From Paralichthys olivaceus (taxonomy: Eukaryota > Chordata > Actinopteri > Pleuronectiformes > Paralichthyidae): a DNA stretch of 64,000 nt. The translations under genes and the position numbers were made by a program. Below are positions 21,032 through 34,228 of the stretch, piece after piece. Every line of letters starts with the position of its first letter. Position 1 is the first letter of the stretch. Where the stretch lies: the NCBI RefSeq assembly GCF_024713975.1, contig NC_091094.1, positions 27,304,501 to 27,368,500 of the forward strand, in the 5' to 3' direction. The notes below the pieces were generated by a model. It made no database searches, was not told the DNA's origin, and saw only the letters and a list, made by a program, of their open reading frames with translations.

Positions 21032-21839
21032 CTATTTTATGAACAAAATGTGTGCCAAAGAAAATCTATATTTAAAAGTGACGGAACTACAAAATACCAT
21101 TTGTCAGTCAAAATAGTTCGGTCCAAATGTTACATGCCGTACGGACAGGACCAATGTTGCTGTAGAAACTTTGAATCATCTAGAAGAAGAATCATCAGGA
21201 GAAGACCTATCCACACTTTTAAAGTAATTATGAACCAGTCCACAGTGAGCATTGGAATGCAAATACCTTAATCTGCTTGATGGCCAAGAACCTCACACCT
21301 GGAGCAGGGTGTGGCTAGCAGCTCAGCTGGCCTCTAATGCAAACGACTGGCCAAGTGCAAAAGTCATTTAGACTTGAAAAACACTCTTGATTCTAAAAGT
21401 TTCTACTTCATTCCCAAACCCTGTAAACAGACTCCTGGGTGGTACAGAAATGCAAAACACTACTTGTCTGTCACATAACCATGCATTCAATCCAATGTCT
21501 CACAATTCAACATACATGTGTGTATTCTAGAACATTGCTGTCCAGTACTGTGTCCAAATGGTCCAAATGTTCCAGAACAAGAGTCATAAAGAGATAACGC
21601 TCAGTGTTTGTAAAGTCATTTCGAGCCAGTTAACTGTGAGCCTTACAAATCAATAATGTTAATCCACTTGGCGGCCCAAAGGCTCACACCTGGGACAGGG
21701 TGGGGCTAGCAGCCCATGTGGCCTCTACTGCAAATGACAGCCCCAATACCAATGCACTTTCGACTAGAAGGATGGTATACACATACCGATCACTATACCC
21801 ACCACGGGTGGTGCAACTCATTGGCTAACGGTAGTATGA

Positions 21840-21910
21840 TGCATTAGCCGGGAATCGAACCCGGGCCTCCCGCGTGGCAGGCGAGAATTCTACCACTGAA
21901 CCACCAATGC
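21840..21910 (-). tRNA. tRNA-Gly-GCC: tRNA-Gly(GCC)
   Basis: Gene identical to 1328-1398. Just past its 3' end the usual CTTTA reads CGTTA (change at 21829), so even the T3 run is lost in this copy. Confidence 0.97.
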
Positions 21911-22340
21911 TTGCTTTGATGTTGTTTTTCGACTTTTTTTTTTTCGAGAACTCCCACTTAAGGGACCAGCATGCCCTGCCAGGGCAGTTTATCTGATGTG
22001 TAAACCACTTCAAAGACCCCCTACCTTTACACTTTTCTGACATCCGATTGAGAGAGGGGTGCCCGACCATTCCTGTTATGTTCAACAGATATATTCACAA
22101 CCGCTTCTCGGTGTGACTGGCCAAGTGTGTAGAGGTAAGAGAGGAGCAGGGTTAATATTTCTCTCTCAAGCCTGACATAACTATTTCTGTTACTTTTCAT
22201 GTGAACAACCAAGTGAAAGACTATAAAGAGAATGTCTGGACACGTACAAACATGTGCTCTCTGATGTCATTGACCAATACTCTATGGAATGCAGAGCCTG
22301 TAGTTGGAAGGTTGCTCATACCCTCATGTAATAAGACAGA

Positions 22341-22413
22341 TGCCCCGTGTGAGGGTTGAACTCACGACCTTCAGATTATGAGACTGACGCGCTGCCTACT
22401 GCGCCAACGAGGC
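22341..22413 (-). tRNA. tRNA-Met-CAT: tRNA-Met(CAU), elongator
   Basis: Identical to 447-519. Confidence 0.97.
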
Positions 22414-23221
22414 CTATTTTATGAACAAAATGTGTGCCAAAGAAAATCTATATTTAAAAGTGACGGAACTACAAAATACCATTTGTCAGTCAAAATAGTT
22501 CGGTCCAAATGTTACATGCCGTACGGACAGGACCAATGTTGCTGTAGAAACTTTGAATCATCTAGAAGAAGAATCATCAGGAGAAGACCTATCCACACTT
22601 TTAAAGTAATTATGAACCAGTCCACAGTGAGCATTGGAATGCAAATACCTTAATCTGCTTGATGGCCAAGAACCTCACACCTGGAGCAGGGTGTGGCTAG
22701 CAGCTCAGCTGGCCTCTAATGCAAACGACTGGCCAAGTGCAAAAGTCATTTAGACTTGAAAAACACTCTTGATTCTAAAAGTTTCTACTTCATTCCCAAA
22801 CCCTGTAAACAGACTCCTGGGTGGTACAGAAATGCAAAACACTACTTGTCTGTCACATAACCATGCATTCAATCCAATGTCTCACAATTCAACATACATG
22901 TGTGTATTCTAGAACATTGCTGTCCAGTACTGTGTCCAAATGGTCCAAATGTTCCAGAACAAGAGTCATAAAGAGATAACGCTCAGTGTTTGTAAAGTCA
23001 TTTCGAGCCAGTTAACTGTGAGCCTTACAAATCAATAATGTTAATCCACTTGGCGGCCCAAAGGCTCACACCTGGGACAGGGTGGGGCTAGCAGCCCATG
23101 TGGCCTCTACTGCAAATGACAGCCCCAATACCAATGCACTTTCGACTAGAAGGATGGTATACACATACCGATCACTATACCCACCACGGGTGGTGCAACT
23201 CATTGGCTAAAGGTAGTATGA

Positions 23222-23292
23222 TGCATTAGCCGGGAATCGAACCCGGGCCTCCCGCGTGGCAGGCGAGAATTCTACCACTGAACCACCAATGC
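23222..23292 (-). tRNA. tRNA-Gly-GCC: tRNA-Gly(GCC)
   Basis: Identical to 1328-1398. Confidence 0.97.
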
Positions 23293-23722
23293 TTGCTTTG
23301 ATGTTGTTTTTCGACTTTTTTTTTTTCGAGAACTCCCACTTAAGGGACCAGCATGCCCTGCCAGGGCAGTTTATCTGATGTGTAAACCACTTCAAAGACC
23401 CCCTACCTTTACACTTTTCTGACATCCGATTGAGAGAGGGGTGCCCGACCATTCCTGTTATGTTCAACAGATATATTCACAACCGCTTCTCGGTGTGACT
23501 GGCCAAGTGTGTAGAGGTAAGAGAGGAGCAGGGTTAATATTTCTCTCTCAAGCCTGACATAACTATTTCTGTTACTTTTCATGTGAACAACCAAGTGAAA
23601 GACTATAAAGAGAATGTCTGGACACGTACAAACATGTGCTCTCTGATGTCATTGACCAATACTCTATGGAATGCAGAGCCTGTAGTTGGAAGGTTGCTCA
23701 TACCCTCATGTAATAAGACAGA

Positions 23723-23795
23723 TGCCCCGTGTGAGGGTTGAACTCACGACCTTCAGATTATGAGACTGACGCGCTGCCTACTGCGCCAACGAGGC
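23723..23795 (-). tRNA. tRNA-Met-CAT: tRNA-Met(CAU), elongator
   Basis: Identical to 447-519; it lacks the flank change seen at its higher-order partner (10804). Confidence 0.97.
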
Positions 23796-24603
23796 CTATT
23801 TTATGAACAAAATGTGTGCCAAAGAAAATCTATATTTAAAAGTGACGGAACTACAAAATACCATTTGTCAGTCAAAATAGTTCGGTCCAAATGTTACATG
23901 CCGTACGGACAGGACCAATGTTGCTGTAGAAACTTTGAATCATCTAGAAGAAGAATCATCAGGAGAAGACCTATCCACACTTTTAAAGTAATTATGAACC
24001 AGTCCACAGTGAGCATTGGAATGCAAATACCTTAATCTGCTTGATGGCCAAGAACCTCACACCTGGAGCAGGGTGTGGCTAGCAGCTCAGCTGGCCTCTA
24101 ATGCAAACGACTGGCCAAGTGCAAAAGTCATTTAGACTTGAAAAACACTCTTGATTCTAAAAGTTTCTACTTCATTCCCAAACCCTGTAAACAGACTCCT
24201 GGGTGGTACAGAAATGCAAAACACTACTTGTCTGTCACATAACCATGCATTCAATCCAATGTCTCACAATTCAACATACATGTGTGTATTCTAGAACATT
24301 GCTGTCCAGTACTGTGTCCAAATGGTCCAAATGTTCCAGAACAAGAGTCATAAAGAGATAACGCTCAGTGTTTGTAAAGTCATTTCGAGCCAGTTAACTG
24401 TGAGCCTTACAAATCAATAATGTTAATCCACTTGGCGGCCCAAAGGCTCACACCTGGGACAGGGTGGGGCTAGCAGCCCATGTGGCCTCTACTGCAAATG
24501 ACAGCCCCAATACCAATGCACTTTCGACTAGAAGGATGGTATACACATACCGATCACTATACCCACCACGGGTGGTGCAACTCATTGGCTAAAGGTAGTA
24601 TGA

Positions 24604-24674
24604 TGCATTAGCCGGGAATCGAACCCGGGCCTCCCGCGTGGCAGGCGAGAATTCTACCACTGAACCACCAATGC
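24604..24674 (-). tRNA. tRNA-Gly-GCC: tRNA-Gly(GCC)
   Basis: Identical to 1328-1398. Confidence 0.97.
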
Positions 24675-25104
24675 TTGCTTTGATGTTGTTTTTCGACTTT
24701 TTTTTTTTCGAGAACTCCCACTTAAGGGACCAGCATGCCCTGCCAGGGCAGTTTATCTGATGTGTAAACCACTTCAAAGACCCCCTACCTTTACACTTTT
24801 CTGACATCCGATTGAGAGAGGGGTGCCCGACCATTCCTGTTATGTTCAACAGATATATTCACAACCGCTTCTCGGTGTGACTGGCCAAGTGTGTAGAGGT
24901 AAGAGAGGAGCAGGGTTAATATTTCTCTCTCAAGCCTGACATAACTATTTCTGTTACTTTTCATGTGAACAACCAAGTGAAAGACTATAAAGAGAATGTC
25001 TGGACACGTACAAACATGTGCTCTCTGATGTCATTGACCAATACTCTATGGAATGCAGAGCCTGTAGTTGGAAGGTTGCTCATACCCTCATGTAATAAGA
25101 CAGA

Positions 25105-25177
25105 TGCCCCGTGTGAGGGTTGAACTCACGACCTTCAGATTATGAGACTGACGCGCTGCCTACTGCGCCAACGAGGC
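25105..25177 (-). tRNA. tRNA-Met-CAT: tRNA-Met(CAU), elongator
   Basis: Identical to 447-519; the last Met before the short-monomer zone. Confidence 0.97.
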
Positions 25178-25985
25178 CTATTTTATGAACAAAATGTGTG
25201 CCAAAGAAAATCTATATTTAAAAGTGACGGAACTACAAAATACCATTTGTCAGTCAAAATAGTTCGGTCCAAATGTTACATGCCGTACGGACAGGACCAA
25301 TGTTGCTGTAGAAACTTTGAATCATCTAGAAGAAGAATCATCAGGAGAAGACCTATCCACACTTTTAAAGTAATTATGAACCAGTCCACAGTGAGCATTG
25401 GAATGCAAATACCTTAATCTGCTTGATGGCCAAGAACCTCACACCTGGAGCAGGGTGTGGCTAGCAGCTCAGCTGGCCTCTAATGCAAACGACTGGCCAA
25501 GTGCAAAAGTCATTTAGACTTGAAAAACACTCTTGATTCTAAAAGTTTCTACTTCATTCCCAAACCCTGTAAACAGACTCCTGGGTGGTACAGAAATGCA
25601 AAACACTACTTGTCTGTCACATAACCATGCATTCAATCCAATGTCTCACAATTCAACATACATGTGTGTATTCTAGAACATTGCTGTCCAGTACTGTGTC
25701 CAAATGGTCCAAATGTTCCAGAACAAGAGTCATAAAGAGATAACGCTCAGTGTTTGTAAAGTCATTTCGAGCCAGTTAACTGTGAGCCTTACAAATCAAT
25801 AATGTTAATCCACTTGGCGGCCCAAAGGCTCACACCTGGGACAGGGTGGGGCTAGCAGCCCATGTGGCCTCTACTGCAAATGACAGCCCCAATACCAATG
25901 CACTTTCGACTAGAAGGATGGTATACACATACCGATCACTATACCCACCACGGGTGGTGCAACTCATTGGCTAAAGGTAGTATGA

Positions 25986-26056
25986 TGCATTAGCCGGGAA
26001 TCGAACCCGGGCCTCCCGCGTGGCAGGCGAGAATTCTACCACTGAACCACCAATGC
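25986..26056 (-). tRNA. tRNA-Gly-GCC: tRNA-Gly(GCC)
   Basis: Identical to 1328-1398; it opens the first short monomer. Confidence 0.97.
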
Positions 26057-26966
26057 TTGCTTTGATGTTGTTTTTCGACTTTTTTTTTTTCGAGAACTCC
26101 CACTTAAGGGACCAGCATGCCCTGCCAGGGCAGTTTATCTGATGTGTAAACCACTTCAAAGACCCCCTACCTTTACACTTTTCTGACATCCGATTGAGAG
26201 AGGGGTGCCCGACCATTCCTGTTATGTTCAACAGATATATTCACAACCGCTTCTCGGTGTGACTGGCCAAGTGTGTAGAGGTAAGAGAGGAGCAGGGTTA
26301 ATATTTCTCTCTCAAGCCTGACATAACTATTTCTGTTACTTTTCATGTGAACAACCAAGTGAAAGACTATAAAGAGAATGTCTGGACACGTACAAACATG
26401 TGCTCTCTGATGTCATTGACCAATACTGGAGCAGGGTGTGGCTAGCAGCTCAGCTGGCCTCTAATGCAAACGACTGGCCAAGTGCAAAAGTCATTTAGAC
26501 TTGAAAAACACTCTTGATTCTAAAAGTTTCTACTTCATTCCCAAACCCTGTAAACAGACTCCTGGGTGGTACAGAAATGCAAAACACTACTTGTCTGTCA
26601 CATAACCATGCATTCAATCCAATGTCTCACAATTCAACATACATGTGTGTATTCTAGAACATTGCTGTCCAGTACTGTGTCCAAATGGTCCAAATGTTCC
26701 AGAACAAGAGTCATAAAGAGATAACGCTCAGTGTTTGTAAAGTCATTTCGAGCCAGTTAACTGTGAGCCTTACAAATCAATAATGTTAATCCACTTGGCG
26801 GCCCAAAGGCTCACACCTGGGACAGGGTGGGGCTAGCAGCCCATGTGGCCTCTACTGCAAATGACAGCCCCAATACCAATGCACTTTCGACTAGAAGGAT
26901 GGTATACACATACCGATCACTATACCCACCACGGGTGGTGCAACTCATTGGCTAAAGGTAGTATGA
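25986..26966. repeat. 981-bp short monomer without tRNA-Met (1 of 5)
   Basis: Compared with the full monomer, 401 bp are missing (equivalent to 388-788 in the first monomer): all of tRNA-Met, its upstream region and half of repeat copy A. The junction is at 26427/26428, with a 2-bp CT microhomology. The remaining 910 bp outside Gly hold no gene. Confidence 0.95.
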
Positions 26967-27037
26967 TGCATTAGCCGGGAATCGAACCCGGGCCTCCCGC
27001 GTGGCAGGCGAGAATTCTACCACTGAACCACCAATGC
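26967..27037 (-). tRNA. tRNA-Gly-GCC: tRNA-Gly(GCC)
   Basis: Identical to 1328-1398; next Gly only 981 bp away. Confidence 0.97.
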
Positions 27038-27947
27038 TTGCTTTGATGTTGTTTTTCGACTTTTTTTTTTTCGAGAACTCCCACTTAAGGGACCAGCATG
27101 CCCTGCCAGGGCAGTTTATCTGATGTGTAAACCACTTCAAAGACCCCCTACCTTTACACTTTTCTGACATCCGATTGAGAGAGGGGTGCCCGACCATTCC
27201 TGTTATGTTCAACAGATATATTCACAACCGCTTCTCGGTGTGACTGGCCAAGTGTGTAGAGGTAAGAGAGGAGCAGGGTTAATATTTCTCTCTCAAGCCT
27301 GACATAACTATTTCTGTTACTTTTCATGTGAACAACCAAGTGAAAGACTATAAAGAGAATGTCTGGACACGTACAAACATGTGCTCTCTGATGTCATTGA
27401 CCAATACTGGAGCAGGGTGTGGCTAGCAGCTCAGCTGGCCTCTAATGCAAACGACTGGCCAAGTGCAAAAGTCATTTAGACTTGAAAAACACTCTTGATT
27501 CTAAAAGTTTCTACTTCATTCCCAAACCCTGTAAACAGACTCCTGGGTGGTACAGAAATGCAAAACACTACTTGTCTGTCACATAACCATGCATTCAATC
27601 CAATGTCTCACAATTCAACATACATGTGTGTATTCTAGAACATTGCTGTCCAGTACTGTGTCCAAATGGTCCAAATGTTCCAGAACAAGAGTCATAAAGA
27701 GATAACGCTCAGTGTTTGTAAAGTCATTTCGAGCCAGTTAACTGTGAGCCTTACAAATCAATAATGTTAATCCACTTGGCGGCCCAAAGGCTCACACCTG
27801 GGACAGGGTGGGGCTAGCAGCCCATGTGGCCTCTACTGCAAATGACAGCCCCAATACCAATGCACTTTCGACTAGAAGGATGGTATACACATACCGATCA
27901 CTATACCCACCACGGGTGGTGCAACTCATTGGCTAAAGGTAGTATGA
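26967..27947. repeat. 981-bp short monomer without tRNA-Met (2 of 5)
   Basis: Same deletion junction, at 27408/27409. Confidence 0.95.
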
Positions 27948-28018
27948 TGCATTAGCCGGGAATCGAACCCGGGCCTCCCGCGTGGCAGGCGAGAATTCTA
28001 CCACTGAACCACCAATGC
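27948..28018 (-). tRNA. tRNA-Gly-GCC: tRNA-Gly(GCC)
   Basis: Identical to 1328-1398; its monomer is full length. Confidence 0.97.
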
Positions 28019-28448
28019 TTGCTTTGATGTTGTTTTTCGACTTTTTTTTTTTCGAGAACTCCCACTTAAGGGACCAGCATGCCCTGCCAGGGCAGTTTAT
28101 CTGATGTGTAAACCACTTCAAAGACCCCCTACCTTTACACTTTTCTGACATCCGATTGAGAGAGGGGTGCCCGACCATTCCTGTTATGTTCAACAGATAT
28201 ATTCACAACCGCTTCTCGGTGTGACTGGCCAAGTGTGTAGAGGTAAGAGAGGAGCAGGGTTAATATTTCTCTCTCAAGCCTGACATAACTATTTCTGTTA
28301 CTTTTCATGTGAACAACCAAGTGAAAGACTATAAAGAGAATGTCTGGACACGTACAAACATGTGCTCTCTGATGTCATTGACCAATACTCTATGGAATGC
28401 AGAGCCTGTAGTTGGAAGGTTGCTCATACCCTCATGTAATAAGACAGA

Positions 28449-28521
28449 TGCCCCGTGTGAGGGTTGAACTCACGACCTTCAGATTATGAGACTGACGCGC
28501 TGCCTACTGCGCCAACGAGGC
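28449..28521 (-). tRNA. tRNA-Met-CAT: tRNA-Met(CAU), elongator
   Basis: Identical to 447-519; the only Met between 25178 and 32773. Confidence 0.97.
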
Positions 28522-29329
28522 CTATTTTATGAACAAAATGTGTGCCAAAGAAAATCTATATTTAAAAGTGACGGAACTACAAAATACCATTTGTCAGTCA
28601 AAATAGTTCGGTCCAAATGTTACATGCCGTACGGACAGGACCAATGTTGCTGTAGAAACTTTGAATCATCTAGAAGAAGAATCATCAGGAGAAGACCTAT
28701 CCACACTTTTAAAGTAATTATGAACCAGTCCACAGTGAGCATTGGAATGCAAATACCTTAATCTGCTTGATGGCCAAGAACCTCACACCTGGAGCAGGGT
28801 GTGGCTAGCAGCTCAGCTGGCCTCTAATGCAAACGACTGGCCAAGTGCAAAAGTCATTTAGACTTGAAAAACACTCTTGATTCTAAAAGTTTCTACTTCA
28901 TTCCCAAACCCTGTAAACAGACTCCTGGGTGGTACAGAAATGCAAAACACTACTTGTCTGTCACATAACCATGCATTCAATCCAATGTCTCACAATTCAA
29001 CATACATGTGTGTATTCTAGAACATTGCTGTCCAGTACTGTGTCCAAATGGTCCAAATGTTCCAGAACAAGAGTCATAAAGAGATAACGCTCAGTGTTTG
29101 TAAAGTCATTTCGAGCCAGTTAACTGTGAGCCTTACAAATCAATAATGTTAATCCACTTGGCGGCCCAAAGGCTCACACCTGGGACAGGGTGGGGCTAGC
29201 AGCCCATGTGGCCTCTACTGCAAATGACAGCCCCAATACCAATGCACTTTCGACTAGAAGGATGGTATACACATACCGATCACTATACCCACCACGGGTG
29301 GTGCAACTCATTGGCTAAAGGTAGTATGA

Positions 29330-29400
29330 TGCATTAGCCGGGAATCGAACCCGGGCCTCCCGCGTGGCAGGCGAGAATTCTACCACTGAACCACCAATGC
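29330..29400 (-). tRNA. tRNA-Gly-GCC: tRNA-Gly(GCC)
   Basis: Identical to 1328-1398. Confidence 0.97.
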
Positions 29401-30310
29401 TTGCTTTGATGTTGTTTTTCGACTTTTTTTTTTTCGAGAACTCCCACTTAAGGGACCAGCATGCCCTGCCAGGGCAGTTTATCTGATGTGTAAACCACTT
29501 CAAAGACCCCCTACCTTTACACTTTTCTGACATCCGATTGAGAGAGGGGTGCCCGACCATTCCTGTTATGTTCAACAGATATATTCACAACCGCTTCTCG
29601 GTGTGACTGGCCAAGTGTGTAGAGGTAAGAGAGGAGCAGGGTTAATATTTCTCTCTCAAGCCTGACATAACTATTTCTGTTACTTTTCATGTGAACAACC
29701 AAGTGAAAGACTATAAAGAGAATGTCTGGACACGTACAAACATGTGCTCTCTGATGTCATTGACCAATACTGGAGCAGGGTGTGGCTAGCAGCTCAGCTG
29801 GCCTCTAATGCAAACGACTGGCCAAGTGCAAAAGTCATTTAGACTTGAAAAACACTCTTGATTCTAAAAGTTTCTACTTCATTCCCAAACCCTGTAAACA
29901 GACTCCTGGGTGGTACAGAAATGCAAAACACTACTTGTCTGTCACATAACCATGCATTCAATCCAATGTCTCACAATTCAACATACATGTGTGTATTCTA
30001 GAACATTGCTGTCCAGTACTGTGTCCAAATGGTCCAAATGTTCCAGAACAAGAGTCATAAAGAGATAACGCTCAGTGTTTGTAAAGTCATTTCGAGCCAG
30101 TTAACTGTGAGCCTTACAAATCAATAATGTTAATCCACTTGGCGGCCCAAAGGCTCACACCTGGGACAGGGTGGGGCTAGCAGCCCATGTGGCCTCTACT
30201 GCAAATGACAGCCCCAATACCAATGCACTTTCGACTAGAAGGATGGTATACACATACCGATCACTATACCCACCACGGGTGGTGCAACTCATTGGCTAAA
30301 GGTAGTATGA
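29330..30310. repeat. 981-bp short monomer without tRNA-Met (3 of 5)
   Basis: Same deletion junction, at 29771/29772. Confidence 0.95.
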
Positions 30311-30381
30311 TGCATTAGCCGGGAATCGAACCCGGGCCTCCCGCGTGGCAGGCGAGAATTCTACCACTGAACCACCAATGC
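30311..30381 (-). tRNA. tRNA-Gly-GCC: tRNA-Gly(GCC)
   Basis: Gene identical to 1328-1398; the upstream A tract is broken by one change near 30414. Confidence 0.97.
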
Positions 30382-31291
30382 TTGCTTTGATGTTGTTTTT
30401 CGACTTTTTTTTTCTCGAGAACTCCCACTTAAGGGACCAGCATGCCCTGCCAGGGCAGTTTATCTGATGTGTAAACCACTTCAAAGACCCCCTACCTTTA
30501 CACTTTTCTGACATCCGATTGAGAGAGGGGTGCCCGACCATTCCTGTTATGTTCAACAGATATATTCACAACCGCTTCTCGGTGTGACTGGCCAAGTGTG
30601 TAGAGGTAAGAGAGGAGCAGGGTTAATATTTCTCTCTCAAGCCTGACATAACTATTTCTGTTACTTTTCATGTGAACAACCAAGTGAAAGACTATAAAGA
30701 GAATGTCTGGACACGTACAAACATGTGCTCTCTGATGTCATTGACCAATACTGGAGCAGGGTGTGGCTAGCAGCTCAGCTGGCCTCTAATGCAAACGACT
30801 GGCCAAGTGCAAAAGTCATTTAGACTTGAAAAACACTCTTGATTCTAAAAGTTTCTACTTCATTCCCAAACCCTGTAAACAGACTCCTGGGTGGTACAGA
30901 AATGCAAAACACTACTTGTCTGTCACATAACCATGCATTCAATCCAATGTCTCACAATTCAACATACATGTGTGTATTCTAGAACATTGCTGTCCAGTAC
31001 TGTGTCCAAATGGTCCAAATGTTCCAGAACAAGAGTCATAAAGAGATAACGCTCAGTGTTTGTAAAGTCATTTCGAGCCAGTTAACTGTGAGCCTTACAA
31101 ATCAATAATGTTAATCCACTTGGCGGCCCAAAGGCTCACACCTGGGACAGGGTGGGGCTAGCAGCCCATGTGGCCTCTACTGCAAATGACAGCCCCAATA
31201 CCAATGCACTTTCGACTAGAAGGATGGTATACACATACCGATCACTATACCCACCACGGGTGGTGCAACTCATTGGCTAAAGGTAGTATGA
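30311..31291. repeat. 981-bp short monomer without tRNA-Met (4 of 5)
   Basis: Same deletion junction, at 30752/30753. Confidence 0.95.
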
Positions 31292-31362
31292 TGCATTAGC
31301 CGGGAATCGAACCCGGGCCTCCCGCGTGGCAGGCGAGAATTCTACCACTGAACCACCAATGC
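31292..31362 (-). tRNA. tRNA-Gly-GCC: tRNA-Gly(GCC)
   Basis: Identical to 1328-1398. Confidence 0.97.
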
Positions 31363-32272
31363 TTGCTTTGATGTTGTTTTTCGACTTTTTTTTTTTCGAG
31401 AACTCCCACTTAAGGGACCAGCATGCCCTGCCAGGGCAGTTTATCTGATGTGTAAACCACTTCAAAGACCCCCTACCTTTACACTTTTCTGACATCCGAT
31501 TGAGAGAGGGGTGCCCGACCATTCCTGTTATGTTCAACAGATATATTCACAACCGCTTCTCGGTGTGACTGGCCAAGTGTGTAGAGGTAAGAGAGGAGCA
31601 GGGTTAATATTTCTCTCTCAAGCCTGACATAACTATTTCTGTTACTTTTCATGTGAACAACCAAGTGAAAGACTATAAAGAGAATGTCTGGACACGTACA
31701 AACATGTGCTCTCTGATGTCATTGACCAATACTGGAGCAGGGTGTGGCTAGCAGCTCAGCTGGCCTCTAATGCAAACGACTGGCCAAGTGCAAAAGTCAT
31801 TTAGACTTGAAAAACACTCTTGATTCTAAAAGTTTCTACTTCATTCCCAAACCCTGTAAACAGACTCCTGGGTGGTACAGAAATGCAAAACACTACTTGT
31901 CTGTCACATAACCATGCATTCAATCCAATGTCTCACAATTCAACATACATGTGTGTATTCTAGAACATTGCTGTCCAGTACTGTGTCCAAATGGTCCAAA
32001 TGTTCCAGAACAAGAGTCATAAAGAGATAACGCTCAGTGTTTGTAAAGTCATTTCGAGCCAGTTAACTGTGAGCCTTACAAATCAATAATGTTAATCCAC
32101 TTGGCGGCCCAAAGGCTCACACCTGGGACAGGGTGGGGCTAGCAGCCCATGTGGCCTCTACTGCAAATGACAGCCCCAATACCAATGCACTTTCGACTAG
32201 AAGGATGGTATACACATACCGATCACTATACGCACCACGGGTGGTGCAACTCATTGGCTAAAGGTAGTATGA
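31292..32272. repeat. 981-bp short monomer without tRNA-Met (5 of 5)
   Basis: Same deletion junction, at 31733/31734. A private C-to-G change lies at 32232, beside the CACCAC palindrome. Confidence 0.95.
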
Positions 32273-32343
32273 TGCATTAGCCGGGAATCGAACCCGGGCC
32301 TCCCGCGTGGCAGGCGAGAATTCTACCACTGAACCACCAATGC
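32273..32343 (-). tRNA. tRNA-Gly-GCC: tRNA-Gly(GCC)
   Basis: Identical to 1328-1398. Confidence 0.97.
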
Positions 32344-32773
32344 TTGCTTTGATGTTGTTTTTCGACTTTTTTTTTTTCGAGAACTCCCACTTAAGGGACC
32401 AGCATGCCCTGCCAGGGCAGTTTATCTGATGTGTAAACCACTTCAAAGACCCCCTACCTTTACACTTTTCTGACATCCGATTGAGAGAGGGGTGCCCGAC
32501 CATTCCTGTTATGTTCAACAGATATATTCACAACCGCTTCTCGGTGTGACTGGCCAAGTGTGTAGAGGTAAGAGAGGAGCAGGGTTAATATTTCTCTCTC
32601 AAGCCTGACATAACTATTTCTGTTACTTTTCATGTGAACAACCAAGTGAAAGACTATAAAGAGAATGTCTGGACACGTACAAACATGTGCTCTCTGATGT
32701 CATTGACCAATACTCTATGGAATGCAGAGCCTGTAGTTGGAAGGTTGCTCATACCCTCATGTAATAAGACAGA

Positions 32774-32846
32774 TGCCCCGTGTGAGGGTTGAACTCACGA
32801 CCTTCAGATTATGAGACTGACGCGCTGCCTACTGCGCCAACGAGGC
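32774..32846 (-). tRNA. tRNA-Met-CAT: tRNA-Met(CAU), elongator
   Basis: Identical to 447-519. Confidence 0.97.
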
Positions 32847-33654
32847 CTATTTTATGAACAAAATGTGTGCCAAAGAAAATCTATATTTAAAAGTGACGGA
32901 ACTACAAAATACCATTTGTCAGTCAAAATAGTTCGGTCCAAATGTTACATGCCGTACGGACAGGACCAATGTTGCTGTAGAAACTTTGAATCATCTAGAA
33001 GAAGAATCATCAGGAGAAGACCTATCCACACTTTTAAAGTAATTATGAACCAGTCCACAGTGAGCATTGGAATGCAAATACCTTAATCTGCTTGATGGCC
33101 AAGAACCTCACACCTGGAGCAGGGTGTGGCTAGCAGCTCAGCTGGCCTCTAATGCAAACGACTGGCCAAGTGCAAAAGTCATTTAGACTTGAAAAACACT
33201 CTTGATTCTAAAAGTTTCTACTTCATTCCCAAACCCTGTAAACAGACTCCTGGGTGGTACAGAAATGCAAAACACTACTTGTCTGTCACATAACCATGCA
33301 TTCAATCCAATGTCTCACAATTCAACATACATGTGTGTATTCTAGAACATTGCTGTCCAGTACTGTGTCCAAATGGTCCAAATGTTCCAGAACAAGAGTC
33401 ATAAAGAGATAACGCTCAGTGTTTGTAAAGTCATTTCGAGCCAGTTAACTGTGAGCCTTACAAATCAATAATGTTAATCCACTTGGCGGCCCAAAGGCTC
33501 ACACCTGGGACAGGGTGGGGCTAGCAGCCCATGTGGCCTCTACTGCAAATGACAGCCCCAATACCAATGCACTTTCGACTAGAAGGATGGTATACACATA
33601 CCGATCACTATACCCACCACGGGTGGTGCAACTCATTGGCTAAAGGTAGTATGA

Positions 33655-33725
33655 TGCATTAGCCGGGAATCGAACCCGGGCCTCCCGCGTGGCAGGCGAG
33701 AATTCTACCACTGAACCACCAATGC
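33655..33725 (-). tRNA. tRNA-Gly-GCC: tRNA-Gly(GCC)
   Basis: Identical to 1328-1398. Confidence 0.97.
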
Positions 33726-34155
33726 TTGCTTTGATGTTGTTTTTCGACTTTTTTTTTTTCGAGAACTCCCACTTAAGGGACCAGCATGCCCTGCCAGGGC
33801 AGTTTATCTGATGTGTAAACCACTTCAAAGACCCCCTACCTTTACACTTTTCTGACATCCGATTGAGAGAGGGGTGCCCGACCATTCCTGTTATGTTCAA
33901 CAGATATATTCACAACCGCTTCTCGGTGTGACTGGCCAAGTGTGTAGAGGTAAGAGAGGAGCAGGGTTAATATTTCTCTCTCAAGCCTGACATAACTATT
34001 TCTGTTACTTTTCATGTGAACAACCAAGTGAAAGACTATAAAGAGAATGTCTGGACACGTACAAACATGTGCTCTCTGATGTCATTGACCAATACTCTAT
34101 GGAATGCAGAGCCTGTAGTTGGAAGGTTGCTCATACCCTCATGTAATAAGACAGA

Positions 34156-34228
34156 TGCCCCGTGTGAGGGTTGAACTCACGACCTTCAGATTATGAGACT
34201 GACGCGCTGCCTACTGCGCCAACGAGGC
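34156..34228 (-). tRNA. tRNA-Met-CAT: tRNA-Met(CAU), elongator
   Basis: Identical to 447-519. Confidence 0.97.

Larger units (their letters stand above)
13021..26040. repeat. higher-order repeat, copy 2 (13,020 bp)
   Basis: Second copy of 1-13020, with the same monomer variants and an element copy at the same offset. From 26041 the sequence goes on as ordinary monomer and then enters the short-monomer zone, so a third copy does not follow. Confidence 0.9.
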
